Part shown: in pieces, positions 1 through 7,613 of the stretch
Numbering within the stretch: position 1 is the stretch's first letter
Layout of the letters: each line of letters begins with the position of its first letter
NCBI RefSeq assembly: GCF_001458115.1
Contig: NZ_CZRP01000008.1
Location: 1-64,000, forward strand
Reading direction: 5' to 3'
Length of the DNA stretch: 64,000 bases
From: Gracilibacillus massiliensis
GTDB lineage: Bacteria > Bacillota > Bacilli > Bacillales > Amphibacillaceae
Program-made: the position numbers and the translations under genes
Notes under the pieces: model-generated
The model's database searches: none
What the model was told of the DNA's origin: nothing
Seen by the model: the letters and a program-made list of their open reading frames with translations, nothing else

Positions 1-196
1 GTATTATCCGGTATTAGCCCCGGTTTCCCGGGGTTATCCCAGTCTTACAGGTAGGTTGCCCACGTGTTACTCACCCGTCCGCCGCTCGTTCCACGAACTT
101 CCTCCCGAAGGATTCCGTTCGCTTCCCGCGCTCGACTTGCATGTATTAGGCACGCCGCCAGCGTTCGTCCTGAGCCAAGATCAAACTCTCAATAAA
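1..196 (-). rRNA. rrs: 16S ribosomal RNA, 5' end only
   Basis: The minus strand reads the universal 16S start (AGAGTTTGATC, then GGCTCAGGACGAACGCTGGC), followed by GTGCCTAATACATGCAAGTC and GGACGGGTGAGTAACACGTG. Only about the first 196 nt lie in the window; the gene runs off the left edge. The 5' end is placed near 196 by analogy with the Bacillus TTTAT...GAGAGTTTG start. The sequence fits Bacillaceae. The upstream leader (about 197-300, minus strand) contains the CTTTGAAAACTGAACAAAAC stretch common before Bacillus 16S genes. Confidence 0.97.
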
Positions 197-306
197 GTTG
201 TCTTGCGCACAGTTTATCAAACTGGCTTGTTTCATGTTTTTATCATACTGGTTGTTTTGTTCAGTTTTCAAAGATCAATGTCGTGTCGTTTTTTGCGACG
301 AAATAT

Positions 307-335
307 AATATAGCATGCATTAAAAAAGAAGTCAA
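307..335 (-). promoter_or_regulatory. rRNA operon promoter P2 (sigma-A type)
   Basis: On the minus strand, TTGACT (330-335), a 17-bp spacer and TATATT (307-312) lie about 110 bp upstream of the 16S 5' end. Strong tandem promoters are typical of Bacillus rrn operons. Seen by eye; the start site is not mapped. Confidence 0.75.
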
Positions 336-399
336 TATCTTTTTTTAATTCCTTGTAAAATCATTGATATTGTTACATGCTTTCGCGACAACAGAAACT

Positions 400-428
400 A
401 ATATACCATATTCTAAAAAGCTAGACAA
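400..428 (-). promoter_or_regulatory. rRNA operon promoter P1 (sigma-A type)
   Basis: Minus-strand TTGTCT (423-428), 17-bp spacer, TATATT (400-405), 93 bp upstream of the P2 candidate. The tandem arrangement matches the usual rrn P1-P2 layout of Firmicutes. Confidence 0.6.
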
Positions 429-509
429 GAGTCTTTTTCAAATTAATTAATAAATTCGATAAAAAAATACTATATCTGCTTCTCTGTTAAGATATAGTAT
501 CTTTAATAA

Positions 510-731
510 CTATTCTATTTGTACTTTCTTGGGGATGTATTTTTTTATTTCTTCATCACTAGCTACACGAGTATACAATTGAAATAGCATTTTATACCGA
601 TCTCTCATTGCTTTTTTTACCATTTTATCAATTCGGTGGTCTTCTATATCTAATAACAATTCTTCTAACTCTCTTTTAATAACATATTGTAATTCATGTT
701 GCTCCTGTTCATTAATTAATAATCCTAACAT
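510..731 (-). CDS. Small conserved-looking cytoplasmic protein, function unknown
   Basis: A 73-residue, charged, helical protein without membrane segments or known motifs. It is rich in Glu, Lys and Leu (for example VIKRELEELLLDIEDHRID), which suggests a small helical bundle or coiled coil. I choose the ATG at 731 because GGGAGTGG lies just ahead of it; an in-frame ATG five codons upstream (744-746) has no ribosome-binding site. It sits between the rrn promoters and pdaB, a place occupied by no gene in B. subtilis. I do not recognise the family. Confidence 0.65.
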   Translation of the reverse strand: MLGLLINEQEQHELQYVIKRELEELLLDIEDHRIDKMVKKAMRDRYKMLFQLYTRVASDEEIKKYIPKKVQIE

Positions 732-970
732 GTTGTCCACTCCCATTATCTATTCTATTCAATTAAACTTATACTTTCATAACGAATTCATCAGTCATTA
801 GCAGCGTAATAGTTCATAATTTCCCCATTTATCATTACTTATATTCCTTAATAAGTGTATTTTTAAACATAATTAGACAACATATTTATAAAGTATCGAT
901 CATATAATGAAGTGAGACTTGCATCACCTATACAAATGATAGGGACAAGCCCAACCAATTGGAGGGATTT

Positions 971-1747
971 ATGGTGAGACGTTTATATATTTTGGACATT
1001 AAAAAACAAAAGAAAGCATTTATTATTATTCCTATTTCTTTATTTGTGGCAATATTTTTATTTTTAGAATCAAATTACACGCCTACTGTATTTTCTGATC
1101 AAGAGAACCCAAGAGCATTAAACACCGGAAATACAGACAGTTCTTCTGTTGCCTTAACATTTAATATTAATCATGGTACAGAAAAAATTATTCCTATCCT
1201 TGAAAGATTAAGTACAGAAGAAGTTAGTGCCACTTTCTTTGTAAGCGGTGAATGGGCGGAGCGGCATCCGGATGTATTGGAAAAAATAGCAGAGGCAAAT
1301 CATGAGATTGGTATGCTTGGCTATCAATATAAATCATATGTCGAACAAGAGATAGAACAAGTGAGAAGAGATTTGAACAAAGCGAAAGATACTTTTACTA
1401 AACTCGGATACGAAGACGTCTATTTATTAAGAGCTCCAAATGGCCACCTTAACGAAGAAATAATTAATTTAGCTGAAAACCAAGGGTTAAAAGTAATTCA
1501 TTGGAGTATAAATCCGAATGATTGGAAAAATCCAGGAACTAAAAAAATCACCAATCACATTTTAAAGAATCTAAGTAACGGTGACATTATTTTACTACAT
1601 GCCTCTGATACCGTAAAACAAACAGAAAAGGCACTGCAACAATTGATTCCTCAGATTAAAAAGCAAAAAAAAGAGCTTCTTACTGTTTCTGAATTGATTA
1701 CTTTATCAGAAACAAAAAATGAAGAACTTCAATCCAAAAAGAAATAG
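971..1747 (+). CDS. pdaB: PdaB-type sporulation polysaccharide deacetylase
   Basis: A 258-residue protein with an N-terminal membrane anchor (about residues 16-33) and a NodB-homology domain (about 60-240). PdaB is needed for spore cortex integrity and spore stability in B. subtilis. Family motifs seen are SGEWAERHP, NHEIG, LRAPNGH, HWSINPNDWKNPG and ILLHASD. The first catalytic motif reads LTFNINHG, with Asn65 where the family normally has the catalytic Asp (TFD). The start is the ATG at 971, with GGAGGG 4 nt upstream; the TTG at 959 would place that site inside the gene. It is convergent with kbaA and shares a terminator with it, the same local order as in B. subtilis. Confidence 0.93.
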   Translation: MVRRLYILDIKKQKKAFIIIPISLFVAIFLFLESNYTPTVFSDQENPRALNTGNTDSSSVALTFNINHGTEKIIPILERLSTEEVSATFFVSGEWAERHPDVLEKIAEANHEIGMLGYQYKSYVEQEIEQVRRDLNKAKDTFTKLGYEDVYLLRAPNGHLNEEIINLAENQGLKVIHWSINPNDWKNPGTKKITNHILKNLSNGDIILLHASDTVKQTEKALQQLIPQIKKQKKELLTVSELITLSETKNEELQSKKK

Positions 1748-1774
1748 GCCTCTTATTAGAGGTCTATTTCTTTT
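1736..1774. terminator. Bidirectional terminator between pdaB and kbaA
   Basis: An inverted repeat AAAAAGAAATAG-CCTC / GAGG-CTATTTCTTTT with a TTATTA loop spans the stop codons of both convergent genes (pdaB TAG at 1745-1747, kbaA TAG at 1764-1766). A-rich and T-rich flanks make it usable from both strands. Confidence 0.8.
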
Positions 1775-2351
1775 CTGTTAAACGATGCAATATTAATAAT
1801 TGATAGGTGTTGCATAAAACCAGAGGTACGATCATTAACCATGCATAATCGCCACCACTCGTTCGTAAGCCCGGAACCCATTCTATTGAGGTAATTACAA
1901 CCATAAAAAATAATGCTGGAATAAAGGTCTTTTTATTCGTTTCTTTTGCTTTTATGGTCGCTACAATCCAACTATACACAAATAAAGCAATGGCGGTTAA
2001 AAGAAATGGTGTTAAGGTGCCATTCTCGACTCCTTTATATCTGAAATAGACCAGGTCGAATAACGCAAAAGCAATTAAGGCAATTTGAATGATTGGCCAA
2101 TAACTGCGAAAAACACCTAACGCAAATTGGTTAACGGTTAAATATGCGAAATATCCCATCTGACTAAGTAAACTAAAAACAAAACCTAACGCCAAAAAGA
2201 AGATCACTAGACCTAATATTTCAAACCAATCAAAAGGATTTAAGAACTCAGCATATACATCTGATTTCACAAAAAAACTTGCTATTAAGGTGGAAACGCC
2301 ACCTATTAATAAAGTAGAAAAAAACAGCCTTACAACATTACGACTTTTCAA
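1764..2351 (-). CDS. kbaA: KinB-signalling pathway activation protein KbaA
   Basis: A 195-residue integral membrane protein with about six hydrophobic segments. In B. subtilis KbaA promotes KinB input into the sporulation phosphorelay. The TTG start at 2351 gives LKSRNVVRLFF at the N-terminus, close to the family start, and is preceded by AGGGGG at proper spacing. A longer reading to 2399 adds 16 residues with no ribosome-binding site. The length fits the B. subtilis protein (about 198 residues), as does the position between gerD and pdaB. Confidence 0.9.
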   Translation of the reverse strand: MKSRNVVRLFFSTLLIGGVSTLIASFFVKSDVYAEFLNPFDWFEILGLVIFFLALGFVFSLLSQMGYFAYLTVNQFALGVFRSYWPIIQIALIAFALFDLVYFRYKGVENGTLTPFLLTAIALFVYSWIVATIKAKETNKKTFIPALFFMVVITSIEWVPGLRTSGGDYAWLMIVPLVLCNTYQLLILHRLTEKK

Positions 2352-2513
2352 AACAAATCCCCCTACATTTATCACGGTAAAAACGTCCGTAATTCTCACT
2401 TTATGTATTTTAACACGAACTTCATTTTTTTTCGCTTGTCATACATATTAATTATAAATGACTCCATATTATAAATACAGAATATTTTTTTGTAATGAAA
2501 GGTAGCGGTATAC

Positions 2514-3176
2514 ATGAACCGATTTCTATATATAATGTTGATCCTCCTACTGTTATTAACCAGTTGTGGAGGAGGGAACAATGGTGAAAGTAAAGAGAAT
2601 GGTGACTATGAAGGAACAAAAAAAATGGTGGCAGATATATTAAAAACAGATGAAGGAAAAAAAGCAATCACAGAAGTATTATCTAGTGATGATATGCAAC
2701 AGACTTACGTGATTGATTCAAAGGTGATTAAGGAAGCAGTGACTGAGACACTTTCCTCTGATAAAGGAAAAGACTATTGGACAAAAATGTTTCAAGATCC
2801 TAAATTTGTTGAATCTTTTGCATTGGCCCTTCAAGAACAGCAAGAAGATGTCATTAAAAACTTAATGAGTGATTCTGAATATCAAAAGAAATTAATGGAA
2901 GTGCTGAGTAATCCAGAAATGGAAAAACAAACATTAACGCTACTCACGAGCCAACAATTTCGTTCACATTTAGAAAAAGTTATGGAAGAAACATTTGACT
3001 CTCCTATGTTTAAGGCAAAGCTATCTGACCTGATTCTAAATGCAGCAAAGGAAATGAAGCCAGCTAGTGAGGGTGAAGGTGGCTCTTCCGGTGGAGGATC
3101 TAGTTCAGAAAGTGGCGGTCAACAACAACAGCAAAGTGAAAGTGGCAACAAAGAAGAAGAGAAACAAAGTAACTAA
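2514..3176 (+). CDS. gerD: Spore germination lipoprotein GerD
   Basis: A 220-residue precursor with a lipoprotein signal peptide (lipobox LLTSC, Cys18). The core (about 35-180) is helical with repeated hydrophobic and charged blocks. The tail is low-complexity: Gly/Ser-rich, then polyGln and Glu/Lys (about 183-220). GerD clusters germinant receptors in the inner spore membrane and speeds nutrient germination. GAAAGG lies upstream of the ATG. It is divergent from kbaA and convergent with salA, as in B. subtilis. Confidence 0.93.
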   Translation: MNRFLYIMLILLLLLTSCGGGNNGESKENGDYEGTKKMVADILKTDEGKKAITEVLSSDDMQQTYVIDSKVIKEAVTETLSSDKGKDYWTKMFQDPKFVESFALALQEQQEDVIKNLMSDSEYQKKLMEVLSNPEMEKQTLTLLTSQQFRSHLEKVMEETFDSPMFKAKLSDLILNAAKEMKPASEGEGGSSGGGSSSESGGQQQQQSESGNKEEEKQSN

Positions 3177-3181
3177 AAATG

Positions 3182-3214
3182 AAAAGCGGAGCCGATACTC
3201 ACGGCTCCGCTTTT
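3182..3214. terminator. Bidirectional terminator between gerD and salA
   Basis: A perfect 13-bp stem, AAAAGCGGAGCCG / CGGCTCCGCTTTT, with a 7-nt loop, directly between two convergent genes. Confidence 0.92.
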
Positions 3215-3220
3215 CTTAAA

Positions 3221-4267
3221 TCAAAACTTTTCTATAATTTGTTTGGCTACAGCTAAGTACTCTTGGCCATTGGGATGATCCTCTTGATAAACAGATGGTG
3301 CAAAAACACCTTCTTCTTCAAATGGTTGTTGAAGTGAAAGACGGCCAATTACAGTAGTATCTAGTACATCTGCAAGCTTGTCCCCTCCACCTTTACCAAA
3401 GACATATTCCTTTTCACCGGTCACTTTACTCTCAAAGTAGGACATATTTTCAATTACACCTAATATTTCATGATCAGTATTAATTGCCATTTGTCCTGCT
3501 CTGGCTGCCACAAAAGCAGCTGTTGGATGAGGTGTAGTCACAATTAATTCTTTTGATGATGGGATCATGTTGTGTACATCTAATGCAACATCACCTGTAC
3601 CTGGTGGTAAATCTAACAATAGATAATCTAATTCTCCCCACTCAACTTCTTTAAAGAAACTGGTTAACATTTTACCCAGTCTAGGGCCGCGCCAAATAAC
3701 AGGAGAATTATCTTCGACAAAGAAGCCCATCGACATGATTTTCACGCCAAAACGTTCTACAGGGATAATCTTATTGCCATTTAGTTTTGGCCGCTCTTCT
3801 ACACCCATCATATCTGGCACACTGAACCCATAAATATCTGCATCAATCACGCCTACTTTTTTTCCTAAACGTGCTAAGGCAACAGCGGTATTAACCGTAA
3901 CAGTTGATTTTCCAACGCCACCTTTACCACTTGCAATAGCTAGAAAATTTGTATTGGAATCTTTGCTTAATAAGGAAGGGTCTTCTTCTTTCGTTGGTTG
4001 AAATTTTGCAATTACTTCCTCAGGTAATTGACTAAAACGAAGCCCAACGGTTGCTGCACCCAGTTCCTTCAACGCACCAACTAGTTCTTGTTGTAACTGC
4101 ATTTGCTCGGCAGTATTTGTTTTGGCAATCGCCAGCTTGACACTAACATGATTCTTTTCTTCCTTTATTAAAACTTCTTCAATACCTTCCGTTTCTTCAA
4201 ACGTTTTATGTAGGAAGGGATCCTTCATTTTATGCAAAAGTTCGATAACACTTTGTTTACTTAGCAA
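3221..4267 (-). CDS. salA: Mrp/ApbC-family P-loop ATPase SalA
   Basis: A 348-residue protein. Residues about 1-90 form an FeS-assembly (MIP18/DUF59-like) domain. A deviant Walker A motif, SGKGGVGKST, follows at about 113-121, then a MinD/ParA-type ATPase fold (DADIYG, WRGPRLGKML, LPPGTGD). In B. subtilis this gene (salA/ybaL) lies between cwlD and gerD and represses scoC; Mrp relatives act as FeS-cluster carriers. The typical C-terminal CxxC of many Mrp carriers is not present, which is consistent with SalA. Translation starts at TTG with GAGGTGA upstream. Confidence 0.92.
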   Translation of the reverse strand: MLSKQSVIELLHKMKDPFLHKTFEETEGIEEVLIKEEKNHVSVKLAIAKTNTAEQMQLQQELVGALKELGAATVGLRFSQLPEEVIAKFQPTKEEDPSLLSKDSNTNFLAIASGKGGVGKSTVTVNTAVALARLGKKVGVIDADIYGFSVPDMMGVEERPKLNGNKIIPVERFGVKIMSMGFFVEDNSPVIWRGPRLGKMLTSFFKEVEWGELDYLLLDLPPGTGDVALDVHNMIPSSKELIVTTPHPTAAFVAARAGQMAINTDHEILGVIENMSYFESKVTGEKEYVFGKGGGDKLADVLDTTVIGRLSLQQPFEEEGVFAPSVYQEDHPNGQEYLAVAKQIIEKF

Positions 4268-4320
4268 AATAGGTCACCTCAATTAATACTATTTAATCCT
4301 ATCAGCTAGTATAACATAAA

Positions 4321-4677
4321 GTGAGACTTCCAGCAGTGAGAGTGTTTTTTCTCTCACTGATGGTTAGCGAAACTTATCAGGCCGTTACCATCCGTTTCAC
4401 CCTAACCGTGACATTCTATTTCCTACTCATTAATGAGGGGGATTACGGATGGTTAGCACCGTGGTAAAGTGAGACTTCCAGCAGTGAGAGTGTTTTTTCT
4501 CTCACTGATGGTTAGCGAAACTTATCAGGCCGTTACCATCCGTTTCACCCTAACCGTGACATTCTATTTCCTACTCATTAATGAGGGGGATTACGGATGG
4601 TTAGCACCGTGGTAAAGTGAGACTTCCAGCAGTGAGAGTGTTTTTTCTCTCACTGATGGTTAGCGAAACTTATCAGG
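4321..4677. repeat. Tandem repeat, 148-bp unit, about 2.4 copies
   Basis: Units begin at 4321, 4469 and 4617 with GTGAGACTTCCAGCAGTGAG and are identical by eye. The third stops near 4677, seven bases before the cwlD stop codon. Each unit contains a hairpin (CAGTGAGAG / CTCTCACTG around a T-rich loop) and a second inverted pair (ACCATCCG / CGGATGGT). Diverged relatives occur at 12884-12975 and, as a short fragment, at 911-926. The unit is non-coding. Confidence 0.93.
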
Positions 4678-4683
4678 CATTAC

Positions 4684-5400
4684 TTATTGATTTGCTGCTT
4701 GATTTGTTTCATATTGTAAAATTCCTTCATAAATACTGGCCGCCATTTTTTGTTGATAACCAGCTGATTTTAATAATTCTTTCTCTTCTTCATTTGAGAG
4801 AAAACCTATTTCAACTAAAGCTCCTGTTGCCTCCGCATATTTCAAAAGAAACACTTGCTGGATAGCTAATGCTTCGCGATTGGTATTTTCCAAATTTCTA
4901 CGTATCTCATGTTGAATAGCTTTCGCCAGTTGCTCATTTTGCTCTCTGCCTGGATGGAAAAAAGTTTGCGCTCCCTTCCACCTGCGATCTGGCAAAGCAT
5001 TTAAATGTATACTAAGAAAAAGGTCCGCCTCTTTCTCTTTAATAAACGCGACACGATTTTGAATATCTTCCGTCTTTCGTCGTGATAAACCTTTCGTATC
5101 ATCTTGAGCCAAATCATAATCACCTTCTCTGGTTAAATAGACAACGGCTCCAGCTTGCTGCAAATAGTCTCTCAACATATTCGAGACAGTTAGTGTAATC
5201 TCTTTTTCTTGTGTGTCATCAGAAGCTTCAGCCCCCCCATCTACCCCTCCATGTCCTGGATCAATCACAATTGTCTTTCCAGCTAAAGGTAATGACCAAG
5301 TTTTCCAAGAGTCCATCGAGTTTTGCATTGGATATTGGATAAGAATAATTAATAAAAATAAGCCAATTAACCATACGACTACTTTGAGAATCTTCGGCAT
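4684..5400 (-). CDS. cwlD: Germination-associated N-acetylmuramoyl-L-alanine amidase CwlD
   Basis: A 238-residue protein with an N-terminal membrane or signal segment (about 5-22) and an Amidase_3 domain from about residue 42. Zinc-ligand motifs seen are DPGHGG, the Glu in EKEITL, SIHLNA and the catalytic Glu in ALVEIGFLSN. CwlD cleaves peptide side chains in the spore cortex precursor so that muramic delta-lactam can be made. AGGGGGAAAGCGG precedes the ATG. It stands next to salA as in B. subtilis, although here a tandem repeat separates the two. Confidence 0.94.
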   Translation of the reverse strand: MPKILKVVVWLIGLFLLIILIQYPMQNSMDSWKTWSLPLAGKTIVIDPGHGGVDGGAEASDDTQEKEITLTVSNMLRDYLQQAGAVVYLTREGDYDLAQDDTKGLSRRKTEDIQNRVAFIKEKEADLFLSIHLNALPDRRWKGAQTFFHPGREQNEQLAKAIQHEIRRNLENTNREALAIQQVFLLKYAEATGALVEIGFLSNEEEKELLKSAGYQQKMAASIYEGILQYETNQAANQ

Positions 5401-5501
5401 CCGCTTTCCCCCTATACTTCTCCTGTAACCACTATATGGGACAAGCGAAAAAAGTATGCCAAAAATAGTAACCTTCTCTTATCAAACTTACGCTATCGGT
5501 T

Positions 5502-5910
5502 CTAAATTTTGCGCCGTGATAACAAAAATTGCAAGATAAAAATAATCGTTAAGGTTACCACTGCAATAATATCGGTTAACAAATTATGCTGAATAAATAA
5601 TAAAGCAGTAATCAAAGCAAGTATTCTTTCATACCAATGATATTTTCTAATTAGCCAATTTTGTATGAAGGAAGCAAAAGCAACCATTCCAATTGTTGCG
5701 GTGAAAATCGCCCAAACCATGTTGTACCATGTTACATCCGTTAACAGCAGAATGGTTGGATTCAATGTGAAAACAAATGGCAATAAAAGTGCTGCTGAGT
5801 CATATTTAAACCCTTGAATCCCTGTTCGCACCGGCCCAGCTTTGGCAATACCCGCCGTAGCGTAAGCTGGCGAATTAATAGGCGGTGTATCGTCTGCTAA
5901 TACCCCATGA
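5502..5910 (-). pseudogene. TRAP transporter fused permease, C-terminal remnant
   Basis: The minus strand encodes an uninterrupted frame reading GVLADDTPPINSPAYATAGI, then AKAGPVRTGIQGFKYDSAAL, then three or four membrane segments and a Lys/Arg tail. This resembles the end of the 4TM/12TM fused TRAP permeases for dicarboxylate or related solute uptake. The frame stays open up to the end of the adjacent IS element near 5910, and the larger N-terminal part is absent on the other side of the element. About 136 codons remain of a protein that normally has over 600. An internal GTG or ATG start could still give a short product, but a function is unlikely. Confidence 0.75.
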
Positions 5911-6060
5911 ACCTCTCATCACTAAAGTGACGAGTTTCTAATGTATCATCTTCAACCGATGTTTAACATTAGTGGGCGGGACACGACGCCCTCTATCCCC
6001 TCGGCAAAAGCGTTAGGGACTACTTTTCTTATGATATTTCCCGCTGCATTCACATCAGCG
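5911..6060 (-). ncRNA. Candidate omega RNA of the TnpB element
   Basis: In IS605-family elements the guide RNA overlaps the 3' end of tnpB and the right end of the element. Here that would be the last part of tnpB, the 40-nt tail and the terminal hairpin CTCGTCAC-TTTA-GTGATGAG (5915-5934). The guide would then start in the TRAP permease remnant. This is positional inference, and the boundaries are approximate. Confidence 0.35.
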
Positions 6061-7388
6061 TGGATGCACATGTTCTCTTTGGTCCGATATAACCCTCTTT
6101 TTATCCTGCGGCCACTAAACCTAACCTTGGCTGGGACACCCTTTTCATAATGGAGCAGTTCATCCATGTCCACTAAACTTGCTTTTGATGTGTAGCTTTC
6201 TTCTTGTTGGTGCACCTGGATGCCATACGCTTCCGCTTTGTATGCAATCATACGAATCAACATCGCATGGGGGAGCGTTTGAAAGTGTTGCTTTTCCTGT
6301 TTACGAAAGCTTACTTTCTGCTTCCATCCCTTGTTCACCCCGATGACAATCGTGCTGACTTTGCGGGCCAGTGCTAACTGAACGATATGAAAACTTGCTT
6401 TATGAAAGGCATCCTTTAACTTAAAGAAACGTTTTTGGTCGAGTCGCTGCAGTCGTTTACTTTGGAAGGAACCCTCTTTTGATCCCTTTCCATGTCGTAA
6501 AACACAGTAATAATGGGCACGTTGTTTGTTATAATATTGATTGATACTTTTTACTGCTTGGCCCTTGATAATGACAGGTGAAAACCCTGTATTATCGACA
6601 ATGGTTGCCAAACAATCAACACCGAGGTCGATCCCCATGACATGTTGCTCTTCCAGTTCTACAAGCTCTTTCTCTTCCTCTTTCCTGATCACCAATTCGA
6701 TCGTATATTCGCCATAGGTCGGAATCATTCTTACTTGTTGTAATGGTCCCTTAAGACCTAACTTTCCGATATTCAATCTTTCTTTCGTTTGAGGAAACCG
6801 TAGATATTTATCGTCCTTCACCTTACATACCTGATTGGAAAAGATACAAGCGATCCTTCCATTCTTCGGGGCATATTTAGGGACTTTAGGTCTTCCGGTA
6901 TATTTGTGTGGATGGACGTGGTAATCTTTCAGACTGGCAAAATAAGCCTTCCAATTTTGAAACACTAGTCTCATGACTTGTTGGTTCACTTGACCAGGTA
7001 AGGCTAAGTAATCAACATTCTCCGACACTTTAAATAAGCTGTCTAAAAAGGCATAAGAGGGCCATTTGTGTTGAGCAGATGGATACTCGAAAACCACTGC
7101 ATCTTTGATCTCTTTGCGTTGTTCCACGGGTTTTTTTAATTCTTTTTGCCGTTTCTTCTCTACCGTTTTTCTTTTGATGGCATTCATTTGTGAAAGATAT
7201 TTGTCAATGAGGTCGAACACTTCTTGTTGTAGTGGTTGAAGGTTTTTTCCTTCATCAAAGGCGGTAAAAATTTGACGGATGTGAAAGTTGGTGGCATTGT
7301 ACAGATTTTTCGCTAAAAACGTGAGTTGATCACAATAAGGATAGAGCCGATGCCCTTTTTTAATGCGAATTTGTTGCGTACGGTACAC
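5952..7388 (-). CDS. tnpB: TnpB-family RNA-guided nuclease with altered RuvC site
   Basis: A 478-residue protein beginning at GTG 7388 (MYRTQQIRIKKGHRLY), with AAAGGAGAGGTG just upstream; the open frame extends to 7478 without a better site. The N-terminal half is a wedge/REC-like region. RuvC-I is GIDLGVD with its Asp, and RuvC-III is HADVNAAGNI with its Asp. At the RuvC-II position the sequence is VIGVNKGWKQ, without the usual Glu, and the four-Cys zinc finger is absent. QQEESYTSKAS offers Glu residues nearby. TnpB nicks or cuts DNA at omega-RNA-matched sites and maintains the element. Codon use and context mark it as mobile DNA. Confidence 0.9.
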   Translation of the reverse strand: MYRTQQIRIKKGHRLYPYCDQLTFLAKNLYNATNFHIRQIFTAFDEGKNLQPLQQEVFDLIDKYLSQMNAIKRKTVEKKRQKELKKPVEQRKEIKDAVVFEYPSAQHKWPSYAFLDSLFKVSENVDYLALPGQVNQQVMRLVFQNWKAYFASLKDYHVHPHKYTGRPKVPKYAPKNGRIACIFSNQVCKVKDDKYLRFPQTKERLNIGKLGLKGPLQQVRMIPTYGEYTIELVIRKEEEKELVELEEQHVMGIDLGVDCLATIVDNTGFSPVIIKGQAVKSINQYYNKQRAHYYCVLRHGKGSKEGSFQSKRLQRLDQKRFFKLKDAFHKASFHIVQLALARKVSTIVIGVNKGWKQKVSFRKQEKQHFQTLPHAMLIRMIAYKAEAYGIQVHQQEESYTSKASLVDMDELLHYEKGVPAKVRFSGRRIKRGLYRTKENMCIHADVNAAGNIIRKVVPNAFAEGIEGVVSRPLMLNIG

Positions 7389-7482
7389 ATTCTTCACCTC
7401 TCCTTTTTTAGTATCAGCCGACAAACGCATACATATGTTCTCATCCATTATTATATACCTGAACAAACGATCTGTCAAAACC

Positions 7483-7528
7483 GCTCACCAGAAAACTCAT
7501 CACTAAAGTAACGAGTTTTCTGGTGAGC
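7483..7528. repeat. Left-end palindrome of the IS element
   Basis: GCTCACCAGAAAACTC and its complement GAGTTTTCTGGTGAGC flank a short ATCAC-TAAA-GTAAC centre. Such subterminal hairpins are recognised by Y1 transposases in IS200/IS605 elements. Confidence 0.8.
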
Positions 7529-7534
7529 ATTTAT

Positions 7535-7572
7535 AAAAAAATATCCCTCTCCCAATCGGAAGAAAGATATTT
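7535..7572 (-). terminator. Terminator of the FMN reductase/monooxygenase operon
   Basis: On the minus strand, AAATATC ... GATATTT with a partly paired centre (TTC-TTCC / GG-GAGGG) is followed by a run of T, about 40 bp after the FMN reductase stop codon. Confidence 0.7.
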
Positions 7573-7613
7573 GTTAGACTGAAAAAGGTGTAGTAAATTG
7601 TTTCTTGCTACTG

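Larger units (their letters stand above)
5909..7530 (-). mobile_element. IS605/IS1341-type element carrying only tnpB
   Basis: A tnpB-only element, with no tnpA (Y1 transposase) present. The two ends share the core CTCATCACTAAAGT(G/A)ACGAGTTT: at 5915-5937 (right end, beyond the tnpB stop) and 7496-7518 (left end). At the left end the core lies inside a 46-bp near-perfect palindrome (7483-7528). TTTAT stands just outside the left end on the tnpB strand and could be the target-adjacent motif. Exact borders are inferred. Confidence 0.8.

Noticed and set aside
56-313. 85-codon plus-strand reading frame
   Set aside because: It is antisense to the 16S rRNA gene and its leader.
959-970. TTG at 959 as the pdaB start
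   Set aside because: The GGAGGG ribosome-binding site lies inside that extension and serves the ATG at 971.
4321-4677. Regular repeats that could suggest a CRISPR array
   Set aside because: The unit is 148 bp, repeats are directly adjacent with no unique spacers, and no cas genes are present.
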